DNA from: a virus | IMG/VR virus record: IMGVR_UViG_3300037882_004424 | Span: 1-33,927 of that record | Length of the DNA stretch: 33,927 nucleotides | Direction: 5' to 3' (one strand) | Shown here: positions 5,657-11,957 of the stretch, in pieces | Numbering within the stretch: position 1 is the first letter of the stretch | Layout of the letters: each line of letters starts with the position of its first letter | The notes under the pieces: model-generated | What the model saw: only the letters and a program-made list of their open reading frames with translations | Databases searched by the model: none | What the model was told of the DNA's origin: nothing | Translations under genes and position numbers: made by a program

Positions 5657-5969
5657 GGTTTGTCTTGGGAGAGAGGCGAGCGGTTTAAACACATGCTCAG
5701 GTGTTTCTGGCAAAAGAAAGATATGCGAATATCGGCCAAGTTAATTAGCCGATGGAGTGAGGGATATTAGGAATGTAACAAGCGAATTAAAAAGGGGTTT
5801 GAATATATAGAACAAATCTGAATGTTACAAAGCTATTCGATATGAAGTGATCGGGATCCGATATTATATGACGATTTGATGAATAAGATGCTTTTGTTAC
5901 ATGTGAGGTATAACGAAGGGAGAGAAGGCAATAAAGTGTAGTAGTTGAGGCTAGAAGTTTGGTAGAGTA

Positions 5970-6016
5970 TCTGCCTTCCAAGCAGACTGTCGCGCGTTCG
6001 AGTCGCGTCGCCCGCT
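5970..6016 (+). other. tRNA-Gly(TCC) 3' half, candidate attP core
   Basis: From the anticodon stem onward this is a good tRNA 3' half. The anticodon stem TCTGC/GCAGA (5970-5974, 5982-5986) encloses loop CTTCCAA with anticodon TCC; the T-arm is GCGCG-TTCGAGT-CGCGT (5992-6008); the 3' acceptor strand is CGCCCGC with discriminator T (6009-6016), followed by a T-run. The 5' half does not match: the bases before it cannot pair as GCGGGCG with the acceptor, although a D-loop-like TTTGGTAGAG remains. This is how phages carry the end of their target tRNA gene next to int. Confidence 0.72.
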
Positions 6017-6160
6017 TTTTTAAACCCTTGGTATGAGAGACTTTTGGGAGAATATAGCCAAGGGTTGGAATGTACCTTGACATCAAAAAATATCGTATTG
6101 TATCGATTAGCCATATCGAATACATTGTAAAGTTTTGAGCTATTGTTTATTTATTATAGC

Positions 6161-6175
6161 TATACATAATGTATA
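6161..6175. promoter_or_regulatory. Palindrome in the integrase promoter region
   Basis: TATACATAATGTATA is a perfect palindrome (7-bp arms, central A). It ends 8 bases before the integrase ATG at 6184 and overlaps plausible -10 sequences (TATACA or CATAAT). It could be an operator or part of the promoter. No Shine-Dalgarno sequence fits between it and the ATG. Confidence 0.45.
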
Positions 6176-6183
6176 TTTGACTT

Positions 6184-7326
6184 ATGGCTAACCTTCTCTC
6201 TCTTGCGGATGCCGCGAAGCATCTCAACATCAATGCGAATACGCTGAAGAAAATGGCACAATCTGGAGAAGTCTCTGGAGTGAAGAAGCTAGGCTATAAA
6301 AGCCGTCTTCAGTGGTTTGTTGATGTTCAGGAAGTCGACAGCGACCCGCCTGCTATTTTAGAGAAGAGCTATCGCGCTTGGTATGAGGACTGGATGAATG
6401 CTCTCAAGTGGGGGTATGATTACGGTCAGCCGTATTCCACAAAGACGATTGCGGAGATGGTCTACGGATTGCAAAAGTATTGGCAGTGGCTGGGGGAACC
6501 CATGACACTCGGCAATATGAGTGTGGATCACTTGCGTCTGGCTTTCATGCGTAAGCCTGAGGGGAAAATATGTCAGTTTTCTCAGCGCATTCAGTGCTAC
6601 AAAGCGTTTCGGAAGTTCATGAACTACCTGATAGAGCATTCGGCCAAAGAGGCGGATGCGCTGCTAGGGGTTGAGCGATGGAAGCCGAAGCGAAAGACAC
6701 CAGAGCGGCGGCCAAAAATCAGTGAGCACGAGTTTTCTCGGCTGGTGAAGGCGACGCAGGGAAGGCATAACGTCGAGTATTACAACGTTCGCTTGCGCCT
6801 GTTATTGGCCTTGGTCTTCGGTTCAGGGCTACGAATAGGGGAGGCGCTCAGTATTCGTCTCAATGATTTTGAAGATGATTTGAGCGAGGTTTACGTGGTT
6901 GGGAAGGGAGACAAACCCCGATACACCATTGTCTCACCTGCCACGCGGGTGTTGCTAAAGGATTGGTTTGAGAATCATTGGCGTTTAAAGACGTCTTCCA
7001 CCATCTTTGATGACTGGACGTATGGAGCCGCGCACGGAGCCTTGTATAAGCTCTGCCGCGAAAAGAAAACGAAGGAGAACCCAAAACCCGCCGTGCTCTT
7101 TGATGTGCACTGGCATGGATTGAGACATTCCGCTGCGACCAATTGGGTTGAAAAACACGTGCCCTTGCCGCACGTGCAAGAATTACTGGGGCACAGTCGC
7201 CTGAAGACCACGGCCATCTATGTGAAAATCGATAATCGAAAAGCGGTGCAGTTTGCAAATAAGCAACTGTACGGTACTTCGGAAATTGGCATAGAAAGCG
7301 TCGTCGATCAGACGAACCGAGCCTAG
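6184..7326 (+). CDS. int: Tyrosine integrase with N-terminal excisionase-like HTH
   Basis: The 380-residue protein carries the full tyrosine-recombinase set: R217 (SGLRIGEAL), K241 (VGKGDKPR), H311-x-x-R314 (HGLRH), H337 (LLGHSRLKTT) and nucleophile Y346 (AIYVKI). Residues ~65-160 are the core-binding SAM-like domain. Residues ~5-46 (LADAAKHLNINANTLKKMAQ, then GEVSGVKKLG) look like a MerR/excisionase-type helix-turn-helix that would contact arm DNA. It catalyses integration and excision at the tRNA-Gly-type core 170 bp upstream. No separate excisionase gene is visible nearby. The ATG at 6184 has no Shine-Dalgarno sequence, so translation may be leaderless or weak. Confidence 0.93.
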   Translation: MANLLSLADAAKHLNINANTLKKMAQSGEVSGVKKLGYKSRLQWFVDVQEVDSDPPAILEKSYRAWYEDWMNALKWGYDYGQPYSTKTIAEMVYGLQKYWQWLGEPMTLGNMSVDHLRLAFMRKPEGKICQFSQRIQCYKAFRKFMNYLIEHSAKEADALLGVERWKPKRKTPERRPKISEHEFSRLVKATQGRHNVEYYNVRLRLLLALVFGSGLRIGEALSIRLNDFEDDLSEVYVVGKGDKPRYTIVSPATRVLLKDWFENHWRLKTSSTIFDDWTYGAAHGALYKLCREKKTKENPKPAVLFDVHWHGLRHSAATNWVEKHVPLPHVQELLGHSRLKTTAIYVKIDNRKAVQFANKQLYGTSEIGIESVVDQTNRA

Positions 7327-7736
7327 TGATAACATTCTGGGGGTTTGAAGGGCAAAGTTACCGTCGCTCCGCAACGTGTGATAGTGCCGACAGTCAACAG
7401 CCTGTATTTTATAGGGTGTCACAGCAAAGGGCTACAATCGGATTAACCTTCACCTACCAGAATGATTATGCAGTTGTCAAAGAGCAGGTTTGGTATGTTC
7501 TTTGCTCCCGTACCTAACGTAGGACGTTAAGCGGGGGATTGATGTTTTGGAAGAACATCAATCCAATCGGTCGCAGGCCAACAAGTGCCTATCGGCAATT
7601 GAGCGATTTCCCCCACGCACAACGTTTGTGCAAAAAGGGGGAGTGGTCTCGTTCGCCGATGTGTAGCACTATACATGTTTTTTTAATGAATGGCAAGAAT
7701 GATCTTATTCTTGTCAAGTGTTGAGAGGAGAGAACC
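7327..7736. other. 410-bp non-coding, hairpin-rich region
   Basis: No frame here has a credible ribosome site. Several inverted repeats stand in a row: TAACGT-AGG-ACGTTA (about 7515-7529); GATTGATGTT and AACATCAATC around a 7-nt loop (about 7537-7563); a nested structure in which CCCCC ... GGGGG encloses GCACAA-CGT-TTGTGC (about 7609-7641); and CAAGAAT-GATCTT-ATTCTTG (about 7693-7712). The last lies between a possible -10 (TATACAT, near 7670) and the ribosome site of the 92-aa gene. It could be a structured RNA, a control region or both. Confidence 0.5.
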
Positions 7737-8015
7737 ATGCCAATGGAAACCTTAGCAGAACTTGCAAAACGCGACACAACCGATACCGTAATAAACGGTG
7801 TTCGAGAGTATCGCGATTCACAATCTGGCGAAGTAATTAGTATTGAACGTGCTCAAAAAATAAACCACGCGAGGCTATCTGATCTTACTGGGAAGAACAT
7901 TTCTCACCTTTTGTTGAATGAGCCTGACTCTCCTGCAAAGGATATTCTTTTTCAGAAGTTTGAGCTTGCAATTGCTGAATACGAAGCGTTAAAGCATCTC
8001 TCTTCGCAATCATAA
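7737..8015 (+). CDS. Hypothetical accessory protein, 92 aa
   Basis: Unrecognised. A strong site (GAGAGGAGAGAACC) precedes ATG 7737. The protein is soluble, charged and mostly helical by eye, with a GVREYRDSQSGEVISIERAQ segment and a C-terminal helix (KDILFQKFELAIAEYEALKH). That last helix resembles the C terminus of the next gene's product (LLYQHVVKAMHEYETSKE), so the two may share a domain end. It is first of three small plus-strand genes that run against the late operon, as lysogen-expressed accessory genes often do. Confidence 0.6.
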   Translation: MPMETLAELAKRDTTDTVINGVREYRDSQSGEVISIERAQKINHARLSDLTGKNISHLLLNEPDSPAKDILFQKFELAIAEYEALKHLSSQS

Positions 8016-8081
8016 GGCTCAGGTTTAGGTCTTGTGATGTGGTCATGGTTAAGTTCCTTAAATACAAAATGAGGGAATCGA

Positions 8082-8291
8082 ATGCGGTTTACCTTTCCAA
8101 ACTTCTTTGCCTTTCTGGATGAGCCACCCCCTGCCCCACCGCCCAAAAAAGAACTTCGGGAGATGCTTTATAAGCAAACAGTCGATGAGTTGGGCGCTCA
8201 TTTTCAGGATGGTGACATGAGTCACAATAAAGAACTGCTTTATCAGCACGTGGTGAAGGCCATGCATGAATACGAAACCTCTAAAGAATAG
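8082..8291 (+). CDS. Hypothetical accessory protein, 69 aa
   Basis: Unrecognised small protein preceded by GAGGGAATCGA. The N terminus is aromatic (MRFTFPNFFAFLDE), followed by a Pro-rich linker (PPPAPPPKKE) and a helical C-terminal half whose end (LLYQHVVKAMHEYETSK) resembles that of the 92-aa protein upstream. No membrane segment is clear. It belongs to the plus-strand micro-operon 7737-8422. Confidence 0.55.
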   Translation: MRFTFPNFFAFLDEPPPAPPPKKELREMLYKQTVDELGAHFQDGDMSHNKELLYQHVVKAMHEYETSKE

Positions 8292-8305
8292 GAAGCAACA
8301 AATCA

Positions 8306-8422
8306 ATGTCAGATAAGAAACAAACCCCTCCTCCCAAACCAGTCGTTGTGACGACAAATCGTGATGGGCAGGGTGTCAAAAGCCTAACAACAATAGCGAA
8401 GCCAGATAGCCAAAAAAAATAA
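8306..8422 (+). CDS. Very small accessory protein, 38 aa
   Basis: The frame runs from ATG 8306 to TAA 8420-8422 with AGGAAG upstream and only 14 bases after the previous stop. The peptide is basic and Pro/Thr/Lys-rich (MSDKKQTPPPKPVVVTTNRD), probably disordered. Its 3' end overlaps by 47 bp, in antisense, the 3' end of the membrane-protein gene on the other strand. Evidence is the ribosome site and the packing; the function is unknown. Confidence 0.45.
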   Translation: MSDKKQTPPPKPVVVTTNRDGQGVKSLTTIAKPDSQKK

Positions 8423-9014
8423 ATAGAATTACTGTCAACGCAAGTTGATAAGCATGTCGTAATCTACGAGATGCCTCATGGTTGTATGCCTCCTCTAAAT
8501 CAATGTGATCCTGATAGGTACTTATACAGCCTAAGACAAAGTCTTTATCCTTTGCTGAAAACATTTCCTCTGTGATAAGAATGCGGGGTTGTAATCCGAT
8601 GCTTGCCCCCTTGCGTTGTTGGATATTTTGATAAACAGGAACAACAATGGAAAACAGGATGAGTGCTGTTGCAAAGCTCCATAAGCAGTTTATTAAAAGC
8701 ATTTTGGAAAAAGAGGTTTGCAGTTGGCTGAGCATTGATGCACCTGTACCAATCAATGCCAGTTGAAGGCCGAGAATCCAAAAAAGGGTATGATGACTAC
8801 GGTTCGCAATAGTGAGGTTGGCATCAATATAGTTTTGAAGCGATGCCTTTGCCTCTTCTAATGTAAAGCGTAATTTAGCTTCAGAAAAATAGTCTTCTGA
8901 GAGTTCGGGAATGGTATAGCCTTTAGATTTATCTAATACGTCAGTCACAGTGCTACCTCCCTGAACAAGTATCTCATAAAGAAACAGGCGCTTTCTCGGT
9001 TCCACGGAGTCCAC
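8376..9014 (-). CDS. Three-helix membrane protein, 212 aa, unknown
   Basis: The start is a GTG at 9014 (a second GTG at 9005 is possible); neither has a strong ribosome site. Residues ~45-75 form a charged helix ending NYIDANLTIANRSHHTLF. Then come two hydrophobic helices (~77-97 and ~104-127), a cytosolic segment of ~60 residues (PRILITEEMFSAKDKDF region) and a third helix at the extreme C terminus (~190-212). The pattern, a coiled cytosolic part plus a tight helix pair, is reminiscent of SLATT-like effector proteins of defence systems, but I see no diagnostic motif. It is divergent from the TerB/BRCT gene across a 94-bp gap, so the two may be co-regulated. Confidence 0.65.
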   Translation of the reverse strand: MDSVEPRKRLFLYEILVQGGSTVTDVLDKSKGYTIPELSEDYFSEAKLRFTLEEAKASLQNYIDANLTIANRSHHTLFWILGLQLALIGTGASMLSQLQTSFSKMLLINCLWSFATALILFSIVVPVYQNIQQRKGASIGLQPRILITEEMFSAKDKDFVLGCISTYQDHIDLEEAYNHEASRRLRHAYQLALTVILFIFFGYLASLLLLGF

Positions 9015-9108
9015 GCCTGATTAAAAATATCGCATATTCACTTTAGCAGTGGAGACTAAGCAAAACCATCCCAAAAAAGGGACTTTCCAACCAACAAGGA
9101 GACAAATC

Positions 9109-9807
9109 ATGTCTTATATCGAAAGAATCTGTGCTTTAGATGATGCTGATCGCGATATTGCTCACTTACAGGGCTTGGTGATGGGCATAATGGCCGATGG
9201 AGTTCTTCAGGATGCAGAGATTTCATTTCTGCATCAGTGGTTTCTTAATCTGCATAATCATTCTGGCTGCAATGGCTTTACTAACCTTGAGTTTATCTTG
9301 GCCGATGCCGTGGCAGATGCATTGGAAGATGGAGTCATTACTCAGGAAGAACGCTTGAAATTGTTACAACTGTTTAAAAAATATGTGGGCGAAGACGAAA
9401 CCAATGTGGGGATTGTCGAAGCAAAACCGTGCTTGCTCCCGATTCATGAAGATGCTGTCATTACTCATGAAGGGCAAACCTTTGTGTTTACAGGTGTGTT
9501 TACCTACGGTGAACGAAAAGAATGTCATGAGAAAGCATCAAGCCTAGGGGCAAAAGTAGTGACGGGCATAAGCCCAAAAGTTACTTTTTTGGTGGTGGCC
9601 GATTCCGCTTCTCCTCACTGGATACACACCAACTATGGACGCAAAATTCAGAAAGCCCTTGATCTCAACAAGGGTGGAAGAGCTAGAATTAAAATTGTCA
9701 CAGAAAAAATGTGGGTAGATACTCACGAAAAAGAAGAAGAAGCACTCTTTGCCAAAATGGCGGATAGCTTGCAAGCCTATCAAAATCGAAAAGTCTTAAG
9801 CGACTAA
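9109..9807 (+). CDS. TerB-like plus BRCT domain protein, 232 aa
   Basis: The start at 9109 follows AAGGAGACAAATC; an extension to 9049 is not needed. Residues ~15-95 hold two similar acidic helical motifs (MGIMADGVLQDAEISFLHQW and LEDGVITQEERLKLLQLF), a TerB-like arrangement. Residues ~121-205 are a BRCT domain of the DNA-ligase type: GQTFVFTGVFTYGERKEC, SLGAKVVTGISPKVTFLVV, and the conserved Trp at 202 (EKMWVD). BRCT domains bind DNA ends or phosphorylated partners; TerB-like domains sense metal or stress. The role in the phage is unknown; DNA-damage sensing or defence is conceivable. Confidence 0.78.
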   Translation: MSYIERICALDDADRDIAHLQGLVMGIMADGVLQDAEISFLHQWFLNLHNHSGCNGFTNLEFILADAVADALEDGVITQEERLKLLQLFKKYVGEDETNVGIVEAKPCLLPIHEDAVITHEGQTFVFTGVFTYGERKECHEKASSLGAKVVTGISPKVTFLVVADSASPHWIHTNYGRKIQKALDLNKGGRARIKIVTEKMWVDTHEKEEEALFAKMADSLQAYQNRKVLSD

Positions 9808-9835
9808 AAACCCCCGAGCGGTGAAGCATCGGGGG
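9806..9835 (-). terminator. Intrinsic terminator after the NYN gene
   Basis: Minus-strand hairpin CCCCCGA - 11-nt loop - TCGGGGG (arms 9835-9829 and 9817-9811) followed by TTTTT (9810-9806). It ends transcription of the NYN gene 22 bases after its stop and lies against the 3' end of the convergent TerB/BRCT gene. Confidence 0.85.
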
Positions 9836-9857
9836 CTAAAATACTTCTTCAGAAAGC

Positions 9858-10544
9858 TCAAAAGACTTGCACCCAAGGGTTCAACAACTTGTGTCCCGAA
9901 GGCAAGTTGATTTCCGTAGGGTATTGATGGGTGGCTATGTCACTTACCCCCATCCCAATATGAGCATGACTGAGGGATTTTAACTTATGAAATTTGGCCT
10001 TACTTGGCGGTGTTACTAGCACAATTTTAGTGTCTGGTCTGATCCGCTTTAAACTTTCAATAGCAGGCACAAGGTCGCTATCCGCAGATAGAAGATAAAG
10101 CACATCGTAAGGATACAACGTCGCAAGCTCCAGTACCTTGCACGCAATACGAACATCTGTTTCTTTCTCTTCCCAGCTTTCAAGGGTCAATTGGCAGGAG
10201 GACTCCGCAGGCACTCGGTTCTCACAACGGTTTAAACGATAAGGCTTTTGATGCCTTTTAAAGTTGCCCATCTCAACATGCACACCGCTATGTTTAAGGG
10301 CGTTAATGTAGGTGATGTGTCGATCGGTTGTGCCAGGGTATTTCGCATCGCGATGCTTGGCAAGAGCTGTAAAGAAGTGAACATCCTCAATGGTGTGCGC
10401 TGGGATGTCTCTCACACGTTTTGCGTAATAGTGCAAAAGGCTTGGGTAATCAAGCCACTGCAAGGATTGTTTCAGCCTGCGTTGATGATGACGTATGGGA
10501 TGATAAAAATTGAAACCGTCAATGACAGCAATGGCGCGAAGCAT
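9858..10544 (-). CDS. NYN/PIN-like nuclease-family protein, 228 aa
   Basis: The start at 10544 is preferred (CAGGA 7 bases upstream) over 10559. The protein has the three acidic signatures of the NYN (LabA/Limkain-like) branch of PIN-fold nucleases: D9 in AIAVIDGFNFYH, D130 in EEKETDVRIACKVLELA, and D155/D157 in YLLSADSDLVPAIESL. Family members are metal-dependent ribonucleases or regulators. The gene lies after the late operon and before a strong terminator, with a hairpin directly upstream. It may act in RNA turnover, toxicity or defence during lysogeny; the active-site set looks intact. Confidence 0.82.
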   Translation of the reverse strand: MLRAIAVIDGFNFYHPIRHHQRRLKQSLQWLDYPSLLHYYAKRVRDIPAHTIEDVHFFTALAKHRDAKYPGTTDRHITYINALKHSGVHVEMGNFKRHQKPYRLNRCENRVPAESSCQLTLESWEEKETDVRIACKVLELATLYPYDVLYLLSADSDLVPAIESLKRIRPDTKIVLVTPPSKAKFHKLKSLSHAHIGMGVSDIATHQYPTEINLPSGHKLLNPWVQVF

Positions 10545-10560
10545 CAAAAAATCCTGCATA

Positions 10561-10600
10561 TAATAAAGAGCTGGGGAGCCTACAAGAGGGAACCCAGCTC
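10561..10600 (-). terminator. Hairpin/terminator between the late operon and the NYN gene
   Basis: Arms GAGCTGGG (10568-10575) and CCCAGCTC (10593-10600) form a perfect 8-bp stem; on the minus strand it is followed by TTTATTA. It probably ends the late operon. Because a minus-strand TATAAT lies at 10624-10629, it could alternatively be an attenuator in the NYN leader. The 157 bases at 10601-10757 hold no convincing gene; a second dyad (CCCCGACA near 10706 and TGTCGGGG near 10736) is seen there. Confidence 0.6.
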
Positions 10601-10757
10601 AAGTCATCCGTTTCCAGATAACGATTATATGATCATTATGACAAGAATAATGGATTTCGCAAGTGGTTTTAACGATTCATTTACAACATCCATTAACCAG
10701 ATGACCCCCCGACACCACGCTAGGCGGGGGGATGTTGTCGGGGTGTTGGGCATCGAG

Positions 10758-11060
10758 TTAATCGGTTTGGGCAGGGATGAAGACATCGCAGGCGGCCACA
10801 ATATCATCTAAAAAGGCGCGTTCGGCTTTGGCGTCGCCAAGATGCTCGATCAACGCCGTAACGCGCGCCTTGATAAAAAGGGCTTCAATCTCATTGGGTA
10901 GGGGCGATTGAATAATAATGGATTCAAACGTCTTTTGCACCATGCCATCGATGAACCCTTCAGCGAATCCGCTATGGGAAAACAAGTCGTGGTTTTGCGG
11001 AAATTTCGCTTTCCAGTGCTCTTTAATCTCGTTCAGCTTATCTGTAAATGCGTTTGTCAT
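10758..11060 (-). CDS. Hypothetical late protein, 100 aa
   Basis: Unrecognised. The frame reaches 11108, and an ATG at 11099 overlaps the stop of the preceding gene (ATGA); I prefer 11060 (MTNAFTDK), which gives a cleaner soluble protein, but the start is uncertain and its ribosome site is weak. The product is helical and charged (KLNEIKEHWKAKFPQNHDLF, then IEALFIKARVTALIEHLG) without signal or membrane segment. It is the last gene of the late operon, next to the putative lysis genes. No lysis motif is visible in it. Confidence 0.5.
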   Translation of the reverse strand: MTNAFTDKLNEIKEHWKAKFPQNHDLFSHSGFAEGFIDGMVQKTFESIIIQSPLPNEIEALFIKARVTALIEHLGDAKAERAFLDDIVAACDVFIPAQTD

Positions 11061-11095
11061 CGTCTTTATCTTTCTGCTCATTGAGCGTTTCAATA

Positions 11096-11626
11096 TCATC
11101 CAACCCACATTTCTATCAGTTTCACACCCTGCTTCCGCAGTTCATCAAGCCACGCATTGAGAGCAATTACCCCCGCGCGTTCTTCGGCGAGATTGCGTCC
11201 ATCGCCTTGGCCATCGTGTCGCAAACCCACGCAACCATTTGTCCCATCAAACGCATTTTCGGCGTGGATGCCGATAAATGTACGCTTGCCACTTGAGTCA
11301 ACGTCTGAAATTGTCCAAGGGTCTGTCGGGCTAGATGATATAGGCCAGAACCAGCCAATGCCATTAGGCTTTCGAGAGATGGGAGAGGCCTCACCGTTCT
11401 TGTTGACGGATTGGAGGTGGACATAGTAAACACGTCTCCCCGAGGCTTCCAGTGTGGGAATGGGGGACTTTCCCACGATCCAGTCGGTGCTGCCGTATCC
11501 TGCAAGGCCTGTGCGAAATCGGAGCTTTTCAAAGACCCAACGGCCTTCGGAGTCACGGATCGACATCACGCCGTTATGGCCGTTTTCGCCGTCGAAGCGA
11601 TCGACGAATATCTTAATCTCACTCAT
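11096..11626 (-). CDS. Putative peptidoglycan-acting L,D-transpeptidase-like protein
   Basis: The 176-residue protein contains FIGIHAENAFDGTNGCVGLR (residues 117-136). This parallels the catalytic H-x(n)-S/T-x-GC-x-R signature of YkuD-type L,D-transpeptidases and related DUF5675-like phage proteins; H121 and C132 would be the key residues. No signal peptide is seen. It overlaps by 8 bp a single-helix coiled-coil membrane gene and lies after the tail fibres, the usual place of a lysis cassette, and no conventional lysozyme or amidase gene is present in the window. I infer that it is the endolysin or a cell-wall-modifying protein; this assignment is tentative. Confidence 0.5.
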   Translation of the reverse strand: MSEIKIFVDRFDGENGHNGVMSIRDSEGRWVFEKLRFRTGLAGYGSTDWIVGKSPIPTLEASGRRVYYVHLQSVNKNGEASPISRKPNGIGWFWPISSSPTDPWTISDVDSSGKRTFIGIHAENAFDGTNGCVGLRHDGQGDGRNLAEERAGVIALNAWLDELRKQGVKLIEMWVG

Positions 11627-11942
11627 GACTGAGTACCCTTTCTTCGATGTCGTCGGTGCGTCGCCTCAATAGGTGCGACATCACCAGTTGATTGGTTTGC
11701 AAAGTGGTTTGGTGGATTTGAGCAAGGTGGTGTCCTTGCTCATCCATGCGTTTATCAATGGCGAGCAGACCATCCGTAAAGCCCTTCATTCGTTGCTCGG
11801 ATGAACTGACCAGTCGGTCCATGTGCTTGAACGATTCGCGCAAGAACACGCATCCAAGGACAAGCATTACGATGCCTAGCGTCAGGGCATAGGGTGCATT
11901 GTCCGCTAGGCTTTTGACGGCTTCTGGTGAAATGTCAATCAT
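11619..11942 (-). CDS. Single-helix membrane protein with coiled coil, lysis-cassette candidate
   Basis: The 107-residue protein starts at 11942 after AGGAGCAGGTGTA. Residues ~15-36 are a hydrophobic helix (PYALTLGIVMLVLGCVFLRE). The rest is a charged, heptad-like helix (HMDRLVSSSEQRMKGF, DKRMDEQGHHLAQIHQ) ending in basic residues. One N-terminal helix plus a long coiled coil is the shape of an inner-membrane spanin or of some holin-like proteins. Its 3' end overlaps the transpeptidase-like gene. No partner outer-membrane spanin lipoprotein is embedded here, so the exact lysis role is open. Confidence 0.5.
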   Translation of the reverse strand: MIDISPEAVKSLADNAPYALTLGIVMLVLGCVFLRESFKHMDRLVSSSEQRMKGFTDGLLAIDKRMDEQGHHLAQIHQTTLQTNQLVMSHLLRRRTDDIEERVLSHE

Positions 11943-11957
11943 TACACCTGCTCCTGT

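Larger units (their letters stand above)
5657..6183. promoter_or_regulatory. Non-coding attachment and divergent control region
   Basis: No convincing gene lies here; it is AT-rich and separates leftward early genes from the rightward integrase. Contents seen: three related 12-14 bp motifs of the form GCTT-(T)-TGTTACAT at 5772-5784 (minus), 5821-5833 (minus) and 5890-5903 (plus), candidate integrase arm sites; the dyad ATCGGGATCCGAT near 5849-5861; a minus-strand TATAAT at 5863-5868 without a good -35; the tRNA-like att core at 5970-6016; and a perfect palindrome TATACATAATGTATA at 6161-6175 just before the integrase start. Early leftward and integrase promoters must be within it, but I cannot place them with certainty. 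Confidence 0.6.

Noticed and set aside
5940-6016. Intact tRNA-Gly gene
   Set aside because: The 3' half folds well but the 5' acceptor strand and D stem do not pair; the sequence before 5970 cannot supply GCGGGCG. It is treated as an att core.
7510-7645. Integron attC-like site
   Set aside because: Inverted repeats are present, but the RYYYAAC/GTTRRRY core pair in proper arrangement and the L/R box layout are not.
7326-7724. Two plus-strand frames of 63 and 61 aa after the integrase
   Set aside because: No ribosome sites and unremarkable proteins; the DNA is dominated by inverted repeats instead.
10625-10807. 60-aa minus-strand reading frame with a hydrophobic end (possible toxin)
   Set aside because: It overlaps the real late gene in another frame, has no convincing ribosome site, and its N-terminal half is a shadow of that gene.
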